The notes under the pieces are model-generated. The model saw nothing but the letters and a program-made list of their open reading frames with translations, had not been told where the DNA came from and ran no database searches. Positions 5,927 through 6,377 of a stretch of DNA of 6,377 bases are shown one piece after another. The position numbers were made by a program, and so were the translations under genes. The stretch spans positions 1-6,377 of the forward strand of contig JADGCM010000099.1 of NCBI GenBank assembly GCA_015228995.1. Direction: 5' to 3'. How positions within the stretch are numbered: position 1 is the stretch's first letter; every line of letters starts with the position of its first letter. This DNA comes from Magnetococcales bacterium. GTDB taxonomy: Bacteria > Pseudomonadota > Magnetococcia > Magnetococcales > JADGCH01.

Positions 5927-6377
5927 ATGGACGATGAAAAACGCAATGTTATTGCCATTTTAGATAAGGCAACTAGCAAACCTGGAGGTGGGTATTTGAA
6001 GCCTCTGGCAGAGTTCATCGGCGGTGCTTGGAGGCCAACGACAAAGGAAAATTTCTGTAAATCTGGAATAATTTTTGTAACTACAGGATACCCAGAATTA
6101 GAGCATAAATATAAAGGTAGATTGTTTCATATTTCTTGTACTCCAAATCTCCAATCACCTTCTGGAGATCCTGGTCTAGCTAATCGGGCTAGCTATATAG
6201 CCAAACTTAGTAGCGCTAAGGCGCCAACAGCAACAGAAATTATTCAAATTATACCCGCAGACTTACCAGATCCTAATGTCCGACAGTTAATTGTAGAAAG
6301 TTTACCAATCACTGATAAAGTGATGGTTCTAGATAAAGAAAAAATATTTGGTCCATTTGACTGGAAAGAGGAAGATG
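5927..6377 (+). CDS. Unrecognised AT-rich protein, N-terminal 150 residues (runs off right edge)
   Basis: An open frame of 150 codons from the ATG at 5927 to the window edge with no stop. The start is backed by GAAGGG at 7 nt spacing and an extended -10 promoter upstream. The protein starts MDDEKRNVIAILDKAT, with a glycine-rich turn KPGGGYLKPLAEFIGG, a strand SGIIFVTTGYPELEHKYKG, then RLFHISCTPN, a helix near IAKLSSAKAPTATEII, PADLPDPNVRQLIVESLP and IFGPFDWKEED. It looks soluble and globular, with no signal peptide or membrane segment. I do not recognise the family. Base composition is near 40% GC with many A/T-ending codons, clearly unlike pheA and tyrA, which suggests acquisition by transfer. 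Such genes beside housekeeping operons are often accessory, but no function can be assigned. Confidence 0.72.
   Translation, partial: MDDEKRNVIAILDKATSKPGGGYLKPLAEFIGGAWRPTTKENFCKSGIIFVTTGYPELEHKYKGRLFHISCTPNLQSPSGDPGLANRASYIAKLSSAKAPTATEIIQIIPADLPDPNVRQLIVESLPITDKVMVLDKEKIFGPFDWKEED

Overview
The window reads as chromosomal DNA of a free-living Gram-negative bacterium, most likely a proteobacterium. The signs are a PAS-GGDEF-EAL protein, a fused chorismate mutase/prephenate dehydratase (P-protein) followed by tyrA, and a base composition in the mid-50s % GC over most of the window. I cannot name the genus from sequence alone; a deep alphaproteobacterial or magnetococcal-type genome would fit, but that is only a guess.

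Layout. (1) Bases 1-370, minus strand: the 5' part of an unrecognised gene that runs off the left edge. (2) Bases 371-467: a short divergent spacer with a good sigma70-type promoter facing right. (3) Bases 468-3600, plus strand: a compact four-gene operon. It encodes a PAS-GGDEF-EAL cyclic-di-GMP protein, a small stand-alone WGR-domain protein (ATGA overlap), a metallo-beta-lactamase-fold hydrolase of the glyoxalase II (GloC/YcbL) type, and a HepT-like (DUF86, HEPN) protein whose catalytic His position is Arg. (4) Bases 3604-5628, minus strand: pheA then tyrA, 3 nt apart, converging on the HepT-like gene with a 3-bp gap. (5) Bases 5629-5926: a divergent, AT-rich intergenic region with a strong extended -10 promoter facing right. 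(6) Bases 5927-6377, plus strand: the 5' part of an unrecognised, AT-rich gene that runs off the right edge and is probably of different origin from the rest.

How the genes work together. PheA converts chorismate to prephenate and then phenylpyruvate (phenylalanine branch). TyrA takes prephenate to 4-hydroxyphenylpyruvate, or arogenate to tyrosine (tyrosine branch). The pair therefore forms the terminal aromatic amino acid module. The rightward operon couples a c-di-GMP enzyme with three small proteins that have no established joint pathway. Their tight spacing implies co-transcription, not necessarily shared function.

Most worth a second look: the dehydratase domain of PheA lacks several residues normally considered diagnostic or catalytic (His-Arg-Phe instead of Thr-Arg-Phe, Gly in place of the Ser of the SHPQ motif, an altered GTFSH motif). 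The HepT-like protein has lost the His of its RX4HXY motif and has no nucleotidyltransferase partner here. The AT-rich right-edge gene may be the start of an acquired accessory locus. I found no RNA gene, CRISPR array, insertion sequence or convincing intrinsic terminator.
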